From Phaeoceros laevis (taxonomy: Eukaryota; Anthocerotophyta; Anthocerotopsida; Notothyladales), in the NCBI GenBank assembly GCA_049999765.1, contig JBNGIQ010003931.1:1-48019 (forward strand): a stretch of DNA of 48,019 nt, read 5' to 3'. The notes under the pieces were generated by a model. That model was not told where the DNA came from, did no database searches, and worked only from the letters and a program-made list of their open reading frames with translations. The translations under genes were made by a program, and so were the position numbers. Shown here in pieces: positions 12,348-21,602 of this stretch. Every line of letters begins with the position of its first letter. Position 1 is the stretch's first letter.

Positions 12348-13488
12348 TTAGATGTTGTGGTATAGAGCTGCAGTGAACATTACAGCCATCGATGCAGCAA
12401 ACAGGGCGACGATGCCTGCTGGATTTCCCTCCCTTTTCACTACGCACCGTTCTCCTGCAAGAATTTGAAGCAGAACATTAGCAGAAAAGAAGAGCCGCTA
12501 TATATAAATCACTTCACAGCGAAAGAATGGTGTGTTCTAAATACCTGTCCAAACCATCACCCCAACGGAGGCTCCAAGGCCCAATATGTAAGCATCTATC
12601 CCAGTACGGCTGAGATAACATGTAAACCCAATTTCATGGTTTCAGTTATGAGAGCCACAGCTGGTATTGTAGTAGAACAGTATGCTGAGAAAGAGATACA
12701 CATCTACTCCTTAACAGCATTTGACGTGGGTATGCACCAGAACGAATTAGCAATTACTGTTCCAGGACCAACATTCCATCCAAGGCTGCCTAGCTGATTC
12801 TGACAACGAGAATGTGAAGTGCAACTAAGAGCGGGGTTCTGTCATGTTGAGACACTTACCCATTTAGTCGTAATGCTGCTATTGTCAAAAGGCCAAAGAG
12901 CCCGAGGCCAGTTTTGAAAAAGTTGCAGTCAAGGTCGTCATCCTTCACCCAGATCGCTATGCAGTAGCCCAGATGAAAGGCTGCAAAAGCCAGGGTCAGA
13001 ACAGGAAGCAAGAAGATGTGGTCTTCCCCGTCATCGTCACCACCACCTCCACCACCATCACCTCCACCATCACCATCACCATTTTTCCCACCTCCTGTTG
13101 GCCCCCCTGTACTTGCCTTGATTTTGCCACTGTCCATCTTCCCAGCACCATGCATAAACTCCACAGCCCAAGGACTGTACCTTATCTCTAAGCTGGCTCT
13201 CACACTACCATCGCTGTAGTCCTTGTCAAGCATATGGTCTGGAAAAGGTGAATCATCATCCCTGAAGCAAATCACAGATGGATATCCGACTAAAACTCGA
13301 GAACTGTCACCAACAGCCATCTCGGGGTGGAAGCGAGCCAACATCATCGCTTCCCAGCAGGTTGCACGAGACATATATGACGGCAGAGACATTCCTGATA
13401 GAGTTTGCAGTTTTGAGCCTGAAATTTGTGGTACCATGTGCCGCCTCAGGCTCGCTTGCAGCCAATAAGGCCCCATACATTGTGCCAT
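12348..13488 (-). CDS. Unknown membrane protein with a Gly/Asp-rich linker
   Basis: Three exons, 13488-12860, 12609-12545 and 12454-12348, join in phase through clear GT-AG sites and give 266 residues. I do not recognise the family. The N-terminal 120 residues are soluble-looking with a basic, Ser-containing start that could be an organelle-targeting sequence. Next come a Lys-Ser-Gly segment and a Gly/Asp-rich low-complexity linker (about 128-156). Four hydrophobic segments follow at about 158-181, 188-208, 214-231 and 242-264, the last ending three residues from the C-terminus. Introns fall inside the membrane part. An in-frame TGA lies just upstream of the chosen ATG. Function cannot be stated; an organelle membrane protein is one possibility. 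Confidence 0.7.
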
Positions 13489-14415
13489 CGTCCCTCAACC
13501 CGGCAAGACACCCTGGGACAAAAATGACGAAAACCTCTGCTCCAAACTTAGGTCGATCTCCTCTGCTTCAAGCTGAGGTCGATCTTAGTAGAGTCTGAGA
13601 CCTCGAATGGATGCCAGCACTACTTCCAAAACCGGAGTCACCAAGAAACAGACTTCCAACTCACGAAATGCCATTGCGGTTGTATCCGGTCGTCAGCAGA
13701 TATCCTTATTCATAGCAAAGCCGCGCTAACACGGTGGGGACCACGACGGCCAGGAGAGCGGCCAGGGCTGGTGGGGGATCTGTGGCAGCACGGCGGGGAG
13801 GGTAGGAGGAGCGCTTCCAGGGTTTGAGAGCAGAGTTGCCGATGTGCGCGGCCAGGGCTGCTCGAAGGACACACAAGGCTCTGCTTCATGAACACGCCAA
13901 GGGCTGCTTGATGAGCACGACGACCCGAGAACGGCCAGAAGGCTGCTCGGCCACCTCGTCGGGTTGCCTAACTGCGGGGGCGGGGTTTCCTAACCGTGGA
14001 AAGCCGTGCAAATCACGTCCGGAGAACAAGTTTGCGAACCGCTTCTTTCTTCTGGTAAACATGGCTTCGTGTGTGTAATTCTCAGAATGCTTGCATTTCT
14101 CTGGTAGGAGCTGAGCTCAGTACAACGAACGTTTAGCAGGAGTTCAGAGTCTTCCGACTCAACATTCTATCGATTGATAACGGCTTGATGGACGTGCCCG
14201 TCTCAAGAAGCATCCATGATTGCTTGCTTACCTGCCATCAAATCAGCCAGCTGCTCCATTTCCTAGAAGTTACCTTCATGATAACGGGCAGCAGTTAGTT
14301 GAGGCCTCTCACCTGCCCCATGGCGCCAAACATCCCTTTCGAGTAGACCAGTGATGAGTGGCCCCAGAACTGGGGCACTTCTTCACTAGATCATGATGTC
14401 CTGCACCCATGCATT
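13489..14415. promoter_or_regulatory. Upstream region of the membrane-protein gene with degenerate repeats
   Basis: The stretch separates the membrane-protein start from the APP1-like stop, both on the minus strand. It holds four related copies of GCCAGGGCTG or close variants, starting at 13761, 13851, 13896 and 13934. No supportable ORF is present. Confidence 0.35.
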
Positions 14416-16368
14416 TTAAGCAGAGGCGGAAAGGGGCTCAGTTGCCCGTATGAGCCACTCCAGATCTTCCGCGTCAACGTGTGGGGACAGTATTCTGCGG
14501 CAGTCAGAATGATACTGATCGATCCACCTGACTTCAGCTGCTGTGAGAATCGACTGATCTATCAGCTTTTGCTGATAGGGAGCCCATGTTATATGCTCAA
14601 ATGCTAAATATCCCCTGTCCCCAAAGTTGTGTTTGGCCTGTCCTTCCTTGACAATCAGCACATTCTCTATCCTTATGCCGAAGTTGCCCTCCTCGTAGTA
14701 GCCAGGTTCATCCGTGACGGTCATAGAAGCTTGCAAGGGAACATTCCGTGCCTGGGGTCTGAAGCTGATCAGGTGCGGACCCTCGTGCACGTTGAGGTAG
14801 GAACCCACACCATGTCCTGTCCCATGACGGTAATCAAGCCCATCTTTCCAGAGGGGAACTCTGGCGAGGATGTCAAGGGCATGACCCGTAGTGCCGTTGG
14901 GAAAAACTGCCATATCCAGACCAATATGCCCCTTGAGGACCAGAGTATAGCAGGCTTTCTCGTGGGCGGATGGCTTGCCAAAATGCATGGTACGGGTGAT
15001 GTCTGTGGTGCCATCCAGATACTGCCCCCCAGAGTCACACAGGTACATTGAATCTGGATGCATTTCTGCACAAGAATCCGGGTGAGCAGAGTAATGGATG
15101 ACAGCCGCGTTAGCCCCGACAGCAGAAATGGTGTCGAAGCTCAAGCCTTTAAAGTGCTCACGTTTGGAGCGGAACTCTTCCAGCTTGTCACTCACTGTGA
15201 TCTCTGTCAGCTTTTCGGTGTCACTTCTCTTCCTCTTCAAAGAGGACACCTTGCCCTCATTCCCCTCAGAAAAATAGCCAGGAGCCCCATATATCTCTTG
15301 CATCTGCCTGTCCAGCCAAGCGGTGTGACAGACAATAGCTGCGCCGTCCCTGACATGTGAATTCCGCAACCCCTCCAACTCTACTGGGTGTTTGAGAGCC
15401 TTGGCCAAGGACAAGGGCGACTGCTGCAAAAGGACCTTTTCGTGGGGCAGCTTGGCATACAGTGCGTAACTGCAGGACGCAGGGTCGACCCAGACAAGGC
15501 ACTTGCCACATTCCTCTGGCTCCTGCTCATCCTTCCGGTCCGACTTGGGCCCGGTTTCTTCTGGAAATTCCTTCGGTGACGGCTTGCCAAGCTCCTCCAC
15601 ATCGGGCAACATCCGATCATAGTCCCGGATACCTATGCCATTCTCCACCAAATACTGCTCTGCCGATTCATCAATTTTGCGGCGGTCCACATAGTAGTAA
15701 GCAGCCGATGGAGTGACGATGGCAAACGCGTGCACCACCGGGTTGTAGAGGACATCAGAGCCACGGAGATTGTAAAGCCAGGCCACCTCGTCCAGAGCGG
15801 TGACAAGAATGGCGGAGGCGTTCTCCTTGGCAAGAGCTAGGCGGAGCTCTTGCAACTTGTCCTTCACACCTTTCCCTGCAAACTTGATAGGGTGCGTGCG
15901 CACGGCCGCCACTGCCGGGCGAGGTCTGTCTTCCCACACCTGGTCCACAAGGTTGCGCTCCAGAGAAATCAGCTGCAGTGCTCGCTGGGCAAAGGCGTGC
16001 TCCCATTTCTTGGCAGAATCCACTGAGATGCACCAAGCATCCACAGCCACAGTAGAGCCGCGCGGCAGTTGATCTGCCAGCCAGGACTCGAGAGGAGGAT
16101 CCTCCCCGCCACGCATGAGCTGCCATCTGCTGCTCAGCTGCTGCTGTGCCTGCAGGTAGTAGCGGCCATCAGTCCAGAGAAGGGCCTGGGAGGGCGTGAT
16201 GACTGCCACACCAGCACTGCCGCTGAAGCCGCTGACAAACTCGCGCCGCTTGTCCGAGTCTGCCACATACTCGCTTTGATGCGCGTCCTCCGAAGGCACT
16301 ACCAGGGCATCCAGCGAAGGCGAGTGCTCCTGCATGAGGAGACGCAGCCGGTCCAGCGGGTCCGCCAT
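14416..16368 (-). CDS. X-Pro aminopeptidase P (M24B), APP1-like
   Basis: An intronless 650-residue gene. Aminopeptidase P removes an N-terminal residue when proline follows, using a dinuclear metal site. The N-terminal creatinase-like domains carry SGFSGSAGVAVIT and LLWTDGRYYLQA. The catalytic M24 domain shows metal ligands at D445 and D456 (DSGGQYLDGTTDITRT), H519 (HGTGHGVG), E554 (TDEPGYY) and E568 (GIRIENV), spaced nearly as in known APP enzymes. There is no transit peptide, so a cytosolic location is likely. It has about 30 more residues than animal forms, partly in a charged segment near 262-285 and a basic one near 372-390. The lack of introns contrasts with the neighbours and may reflect retroposition. 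The start lies 184 bp from the divergent exonuclease gene. Confidence 0.95.
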   Translation of the reverse strand: MADPLDRLRLLMQEHSPSLDALVVPSEDAHQSEYVADSDKRREFVSGFSGSAGVAVITPSQALLWTDGRYYLQAQQQLSSRWQLMRGGEDPPLESWLADQLPRGSTVAVDAWCISVDSAKKWEHAFAQRALQLISLERNLVDQVWEDRPRPAVAAVRTHPIKFAGKGVKDKLQELRLALAKENASAILVTALDEVAWLYNLRGSDVLYNPVVHAFAIVTPSAAYYYVDRRKIDESAEQYLVENGIGIRDYDRMLPDVEELGKPSPKEFPEETGPKSDRKDEQEPEECGKCLVWVDPASCSYALYAKLPHEKVLLQQSPLSLAKALKHPVELEGLRNSHVRDGAAIVCHTAWLDRQMQEIYGAPGYFSEGNEGKVSSLKRKRSDTEKLTEITVSDKLEEFRSKREHFKGLSFDTISAVGANAAVIHYSAHPDSCAEMHPDSMYLCDSGGQYLDGTTDITRTMHFGKPSAHEKACYTLVLKGHIGLDMAVFPNGTTGHALDILARVPLWKDGLDYRHGTGHGVGSYLNVHEGPHLISFRPQARNVPLQASMTVTDEPGYYEEGNFGIRIENVLIVKEGQAKHNFGDRGYLAFEHITWAPYQQKLIDQSILTAAEVRWIDQYHSDCRRILSPHVDAEDLEWLIRATEPLSASA

Positions 16369-16552
16369 CGCGTCTTCCTGCTACTCCTATACCAAGACCT
16401 AGCCAGGCACGCTACATACCCACGGTGCGAACTCCGATATTGCGGTCCACATATGGCAGGGTGACACATATAGACTAGCGATTTCGGACAGAAGTGGAAA
16501 CCGAACGGGACCGTCGTTTCAATTCCATGTGACAGCACTCGACTGTCCTACG
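16369..16552. promoter_or_regulatory. Compact bidirectional promoter (184 bp)
   Basis: Only 184 bp separate the ATG of the aminopeptidase (minus) from the ATG of the exonuclease (plus), so both promoters and leaders must overlap in this interval. A CCATGTGA just upstream of the exonuclease start forms a minimal uORF (ATG directly followed by TGA). Confidence 0.6.
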
Positions 16553-18616
16553 ATGAGCCCAAGACGACGCAAGCGCAAGCGCAAGCGGGAGGATGTGACT
16601 GGCACGCCGTCTGTCGCTGCTGGTGATCCTGTGAAGGACTCTTCAGCTCCCACCGGCAAAGAGTTGCCTGGACGTAATGCTGCGGATGGAGTGGAATCGG
16701 GCTTCAATGGCAGCTCCCACGTGGTCGCCGGTGTTTTGCAGAAGGGTGGAGGTGGACCTGATAGCAACTGGATGCAGCTTCAAGCAGTAGGTGTGGCAGT
16801 CCACTCTTCGCTTTAGATTTTGATCAGGGTTGCTACAGAACTGGATTCTAGTACCGGGTTGTTTGTTGACCTAATTTGCCACCCATCACTACTCGGAATT
16901 GCCGTCTTGAATGTCGATTGTCATCAAGTCGGATTCCTGTGCAGCTGTTACGTAATTCCGGGCAGTTGAGGAGGAAGAGACCCAATCCTTCTGCAGAACC
17001 GGCACAGGTTGATATAGTGTCAGGTGTGCCGAAATACTTGATTAGATTGTTCCTTGGCAGTGGCAGGTGAAGACAATCGTTGTGCTTATCATACTTGTGT
17101 TTTGGAATTTTGCAGAACCTGTAGAAACGGAGGTTACTAAGGCAACGTCACTAACACCTGTCAACTCTGATTTCAGGTATGAGAATGTTAAGAGTATAAT
17201 AGAATATCTGCTTTTTGGCTTTGGCTGAAGCCAAACCCTTGAAATTCATCACACCCTAAACATCCACTAATCTATGATTAGGAAAAAACATTACCCTAAT
17301 CAACCAAAGCCCCTATTGGAGTTTTCACCTTGTTTTATATTCTGTTACTTGAGTGTCTTTGTGGTTTGTGTAGTGTCACGAAGCAGATTGCAATGGACTG
17401 CGAGATGGTTGGAGTTGGGCATCAAGGTATTAGAAATGCTCTTGCGAGGATCACCTTGGTAAGCCTTCTGCATTCAAGCAGTGCTGCTAGATTTTTTTTC
17501 CAAGTCCCTCAGTTTTGTAGGAGAGCTTTTTGTCAAACTCTGGTGGTTGAGATTGTAGTACTTGCAGGTAAATGCATGGGGAAATGTGATATACGACAAG
17601 CATGTGCGACCTCTTGAACCTGTCACAGACTTGCGCACAAAGATTAGTGGTATACGAAGAAGTGATCTGAAGAAAGGCAGGTCTTTTGATGTTGCCCATA
17701 CTCAATATGCATGTGTTGACCCACAGTTTGCAGGCTGACAAGTTGAAGCTTCTTTAACTGAGAGGTGCTTCGATGGATGCAGCTGAAAAGTTTTCCACTG
17801 TGCAGCAAGAAGTAGCAAACCTTATGTCTGGAAGAATATTGATCGGCCATGCATTGCACAATGATATGAAGGTCTATTTGTCAATTCGCCTTGATTTTTG
17901 TTATGGCAAGAGGTTCAAGAGGAATGAGGTGCTGGTGGTTTTTTCTCAGAAGCTGGCAACCCTGTCTGCTTCACCTTCACAACATGTGTATTTGATGCGC
18001 AGGTGCTATTTTTAAGTCATCCCAGAAAAGACTTGAGGGATACTCAGCGGTTCAGCCGCTTCCGGAGGTACAACTGAGTTTAGATTGTCATTAGCTCTTT
18101 AGTATTGTTTCCTAGTTGTGCAAGTCTAATGAAGTGTTATGTCCGTACAGTCCCTTGGGGAAGCCGCAAAGTTTGCAATATCTGGCTGCGAAATATCTCG
18201 GACTATCAATCCAGGAAGGCGAGCACTCTCCAGTGAGTAGTCAAACTTCAAGAACTTTTCTACCTGTTGCAGTTGCTGGTCGGACAGGCTTTAGCTCAGG
18301 CTTCATATGCATGAGCCGTGATATACATGGAAATCACTATGTTTTGTAGTAAAGCAGCGTTACATGTAATTTATGTTACCCTTTCTAATTTTGTGGTGAG
18401 CACAAAACAAAGGTCTTGTTGGGCTTCCTTGCACGATGGAAGGTTCTGAGTTTGCTTGACTTGGATGGCTTCTACATTAGTTTGGCTGAAATGTGCCTAA
18501 AATAGTTTGACTTGCGACAGGTGGAAGACGCTCGGGCAGCAATGTCGCTATATCAGCGCTTTAAGATTGAATGGGAGAAGAGCTTGGGGAAACCGCCAGT
18601 TGTTCAGGGCCGCTGA
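16553..18616 (+). CDS. REXO4/ISG20-type RNA 3'-5' exonuclease (DEDDh)
   Basis: Nine exons: 16553-16786, 16966-17023, 17116-17176, 17374-17458, 17568-17680, 17763-17871, 18003-18067, 18151-18232 and 18521-18616, giving 300 residues with continuous phase. The N-terminus is a basic, NLS-like tract (RRRKRKRKR), expected for a nucleolar protein. The exonuclease core shows Exo I MDCEMVGVG (D126, E128), Exo II GHALHND (D218) and Exo III H267-x4-D272 in GEHSPVEDARAAM. Family members (yeast Rex4, human REXO4) trim RNA in ribosome biogenesis; that role is inferred. The exon 1/2 junction and the exon 5/6 acceptor (a GAG AG) are the least certain. The core assignment is firm. Confidence 0.9.
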
Positions 18617-18974
18617 TTGGACTGAAAAGTTGGTTGTCCAGGATCCACCTTGTTGACGAGTTCTACTGCTGTTAGTATCTAAAATGAAGAAAACGTGTCA
18701 TGTGTCAGACAAATGTTCTATTCAGCCGTCGGACTGAGATCGGACTCCAAACTACATGAACAAGCTTCTCACACAGCCGTCAACATCGCTGGTTCTCCAC
18801 GGTTCTCTGACTGCGATTGCACCAGTGTGTTACGCAATCGAGAGTCCGAGTCCCAGTACGAGGTTCTGAGTATTATTAGATGCTTCCTCGAAGACCCTGT
18901 GTGACAGTTGAATATGATCGCCTTTCACGTAAGTAAATATCAAATATTAACTTTGACGCCAAATGTCGTGGACG

Positions 18975-19056
18975 GTGAATTTGGCCGAGTGGTTAAGGCG
19001 ACAGACTCGAAATCTGTTGGGCTCTGCCCGCGCAGGTTCAAATCCTGCAGTTCACG
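18975..19056 (+). tRNA. tRNA-Ser (anticodon CGA)
   Basis: An 82-nt type II tRNA. The acceptor stem GTGAATT pairs with AGTTCAC (7 bp, one G-U). The anticodon stem ACAGA/TCTGT encloses loop CTCGAAA with anticodon CGA. A long variable arm (GGGCTCTGCCC) and a T arm GCAGG-TTCAAAT-CCTGC follow. No intron and no encoded CCA are present, as expected for a nuclear gene. Internal A-box (TGGCCGAGTGG) and B-box (GGTTCAAATCC) elements are intact. Confidence 0.95.
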
Positions 19057-19091
19057 ATGACGTGCGTAGTAGGCTCGTGCACATGAACAAA

Positions 19092-19096
19092 TTTTT
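19092..19096 (+). terminator. Pol III T-run downstream of tRNA-Ser
   Basis: A run of five T lies 36 nt after the tRNA and is the first adequate RNA polymerase III terminator. Confidence 0.6.
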
Positions 19097-19126
19097 GAGT
19101 AGTTACATACATTTGAACTCTGTGTT

Positions 19127-20464
19127 CTACATATGTGCAGGGTCGAGTGATTCAGATTCATTCCACACAGCTGCAAAGAGCATCTTATCCAAGTCATACG
19201 TCCACGTCCCAGAGTGTACAAGAAGGGCAGCGATGCTCCCAATCTCGTCCGAAGACTTGGCAGCAGCCCCACAGCCACCTGTAGCAACAAAAACTCGTGC
19301 CTCGGAGCTAGGCCTGCCATCCACGGCGTCAATGTAGGGGTAGTTGTGTGCCGTGTAAGAGACGATGCAGGGCTTCCTGGTGAAGGAAACTGCTAACAGA
19401 CCGGGAACCAGCTCCAGCAGCACCTGGTGCAAGGCATCAGTTTCCAGGTCCCACTCTATTCCCTGGAACCACTTCACAATTTCCTGGTGTCCTGCCACGG
19501 ATTCGTGCTCCCAGACGGTTCCCCCAATCTTGAGGTACACCTTGCCATCAGGGTAGGGCACTGGTGGGCAGGCGTAGATGGAGTGCAGGAAAGGGTTGGA
19601 CTGCAGGCGCCATATGAAGGAGGGCATGCCTTGCAGCTGTTGCTGCTGCTCCGCCCCAGTTTCAGCCAGCAGCACAGACACCTTGTGCGTGGTGATCGCA
19701 AGAGTCCTGCCTTGCGCAACCGACTTGATCAAGGACGGGGTGTAGCCATCGGCACAGACCAGCACCTTGAGTGCACGGATCAGGGTTCCAGCATCTGTGT
19801 GGATCTGCACTACTGCTTCTCCGTCTTCCTCGAGGATTTCGGTCACGGTTTCCCGGATGATGGAAGCCCCGCGCTTGGCTGCCACCATCAGCTGTGCTTG
19901 CACCATCCGCCTGGGGTCGACGTAGCCCGCACCGCCGTGCTCCATCACAGCAGCATCCCCGTCCTGGAATTGGAAGAATGGGAAGCTCCGGCGGAGCTCC
20001 TCTGGGTCTTGGATCATCTCCACAGAGGCGCCATTGCTGCGCCCTACCTCGTATGACTTTTGCAGCGTGCACTGCGGCTGGCCAAGGAAAGGAGACACCC
20101 TGAGAAATCCGACAGGGGAATGGAACGCTATGCCGCTCTCCTGCTCCAAAGCCGGGTAGCTTGCGATAGACCTGGCCGCAAGCTTGGACCACACCGGGTC
20201 CGCATCCACGATACGCGTTAGCCGGCCTTGGTCGTAGTGTGATGCGAACACGCCTGCGTGCTTGGACCAGTCCTCTGGCTCTGCAGGGCCGATTCCTACC
20301 ACACTGAGTTCGGATGGAGCAAGCGGAGAATCGGAAGGGGACGAAGAGAGGTAGCGGCAAGCTGCGGCTCCGATCATGCCCAGCCCGACCACGGCCACTG
20401 AAAAGATGGGAGATTCAGGCTGGGCAGCAGCCATGGCGGACGCAGAGGTAGCTCGGGGAAGCAT
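19127..20464 (-). CDS. FAD-dependent oxidoreductase, DAO/sarcosine oxidase-like family
   Basis: An intronless 445-residue flavoprotein. The N-terminus has the dinucleotide-binding motif VVGLGMIGAA (GxGxxG at about 27-32), preceded by a short Ala-rich leader. Family features include SHYDQGRLTRIVD, GGAGYVDPRRMVQAQ, a central strand ending in VLVCADGYTP and a C-terminal FAD loop VATGGCGAAAK. DAO-family enzymes oxidise amines or N-methyl amino acids and make H2O2. The substrate cannot be told from sequence, and I could not assign a covalent-flavin cysteine with confidence. The ATG at 20464 is the first ATG in frame. The C-terminus lacks an obvious peroxisomal SKL signal (it ends PAHM). The gene converges on tRNA-Ser and diverges from the SNU23-like gene. 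Confidence 0.85.
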   Translation of the reverse strand: MLPRATSASAMAAAQPESPIFSVAVVGLGMIGAAACRYLSSSPSDSPLAPSELSVVGIGPAEPEDWSKHAGVFASHYDQGRLTRIVDADPVWSKLAARSIASYPALEQESGIAFHSPVGFLRVSPFLGQPQCTLQKSYEVGRSNGASVEMIQDPEELRRSFPFFQFQDGDAAVMEHGGAGYVDPRRMVQAQLMVAAKRGASIIRETVTEILEEDGEAVVQIHTDAGTLIRALKVLVCADGYTPSLIKSVAQGRTLAITTHKVSVLLAETGAEQQQQLQGMPSFIWRLQSNPFLHSIYACPPVPYPDGKVYLKIGGTVWEHESVAGHQEIVKWFQGIEWDLETDALHQVLLELVPGLLAVSFTRKPCIVSYTAHNYPYIDAVDGRPSSEARVFVATGGCGAAAKSSDEIGSIAALLVHSGTWTYDLDKMLFAAVWNESESLDPAHM

Positions 20465-21002
20465 AGTCACCTCTTATCTGTTGTTGGGGTAGAGTACCGG
20501 AGAATTCTGGAGGCTAAGGTGAAGGGTCTCAGGCTCAGCATTGAAGATGTCCGTGTCACTGGAACAACAGACGGCGTGAATCTTGAGAGAGAATAGACTC
20601 CTTCCCGTGTACAGTATTCCTTCAGAATAGTTGACTAGGAGGTCTTGTCAAAGGGAATGGAACGGACAAGCACCTGCATCGAGGTTTGTCACGGCGCGCC
20701 TAAAGACAAACCTGCTGTGGCAAAGAGGTGCTTCAAAGCTTGAACTAACGAAAAGAAGTTGCTTCATCCAACTTGCTCAACCCTGCTGTTGATCAAAATA
20801 TTATAGGGCACACAAATACAGATGCGAGTGACATCTGGAAGATGCGCTGCTCACCATGTTGCCCTAGACTATGCGCCGAGAGCGTGTGTGTCTCTGAGGC
20901 TCTGACTCTTAGGCCAGGCTAGGCCCTGCCGCTTGCAAATTTCGAAAACCCTGAGGTGGTGCGAAGTGCGTCGAGTGGGAGGAGCTGCAATCAGCGGGAA
21001 CA
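20465..21002. promoter_or_regulatory. Divergent promoter region, FAD oxidoreductase / SNU23-like
   Basis: 538 bp lie between two outward-facing start codons. No ORF or motif I would commit to is visible. Confidence 0.4.
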
Positions 21003-21602
21003 ATGACTGCCAGCGGCGTGGACAACACCTTCCGGCGCAAATGGGACCGAGATGAATACAGAGACCGTGCCCGAGATAGGGATCGGGAAGAGGAGGACCG
21101 GCACAGGCCCAAGGCAAGAGGCCCGGCGGTGCAGCGCAAGCCGCTCAAGCATCGGGACTACGAGGTGGATCTGACATCCCGGTTAGGGAAGACGCAGGTG
21201 GTGACGCAGGTTGCGCCGTTGAGCCAGCAGGCAGGCTACTACTGCAGTGTGTGCGAGTGCGTAGTCAAGGACTCGGCCAATTACCTGGACCACATCAATG
21301 GCAAGAAGCATCAGAGAGCTCTGGGCATGTCCATGCGGGTAGAGAGGGCAACTTTGCAGCAGGTGCAGGAACGCTTCGGCAACCTGAAAAGGAAGAAGGA
21401 CGCGCCGGGTTTCTCGGAAGGGGAACTTGAGGCCAGGCTGCTCAAGCAAGAGGAGGAAGAGGAGGAGAAGAAGAGGCAGCGGCGGGAGAGGAAGAAGGAG
21501 AAGAAAAAGGACAAGGGAGTCGAGGATGAAGCAGCAGAAGAATTCGATCCTGACATGTCTGCTGTGATGGGGTTTGGGGGCTTTTCAACGTCCAAAAAAT
21601 AG
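21003..21602 (+). CDS. SNU23/ZMAT2-type spliceosomal zinc-finger protein
   Basis: A single-exon 199-residue protein, the usual length of ZMAT2/Snu23, a component of the U4/U6.U5 tri-snRNP and pre-catalytic B spliceosome. The order is typical: DNTFRRKWDRDEY at the start, an Arg/Asp/Glu-rich stretch, the conserved KPLKHRDYEVDLTSRLGKTQVV, then a U1-type C2H2 finger (C81, C84, H97, H103). It is followed by SMRVERATLQQVQERF, a long charged helix of Lys/Glu/Arg repeats, and the end motif FDPDMSAVMGFGGF. All signature segments are intact. It should act in the nucleus at 5' splice-site handover. Confidence 0.95.
   Translation: MTASGVDNTFRRKWDRDEYRDRARDRDREEEDRHRPKARGPAVQRKPLKHRDYEVDLTSRLGKTQVVTQVAPLSQQAGYYCSVCECVVKDSANYLDHINGKKHQRALGMSMRVERATLQQVQERFGNLKRKKDAPGFSEGELEARLLKQEEEEEEKKRQRRERKKEKKKDKGVEDEAAEEFDPDMSAVMGFGGFSTSKK

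Noticed and set aside
13016-13219. Pro/Ser-rich plus-strand ORF
   Set aside because: It is the complement of the Gly/Asp linker codons of the minus-strand membrane-protein gene.
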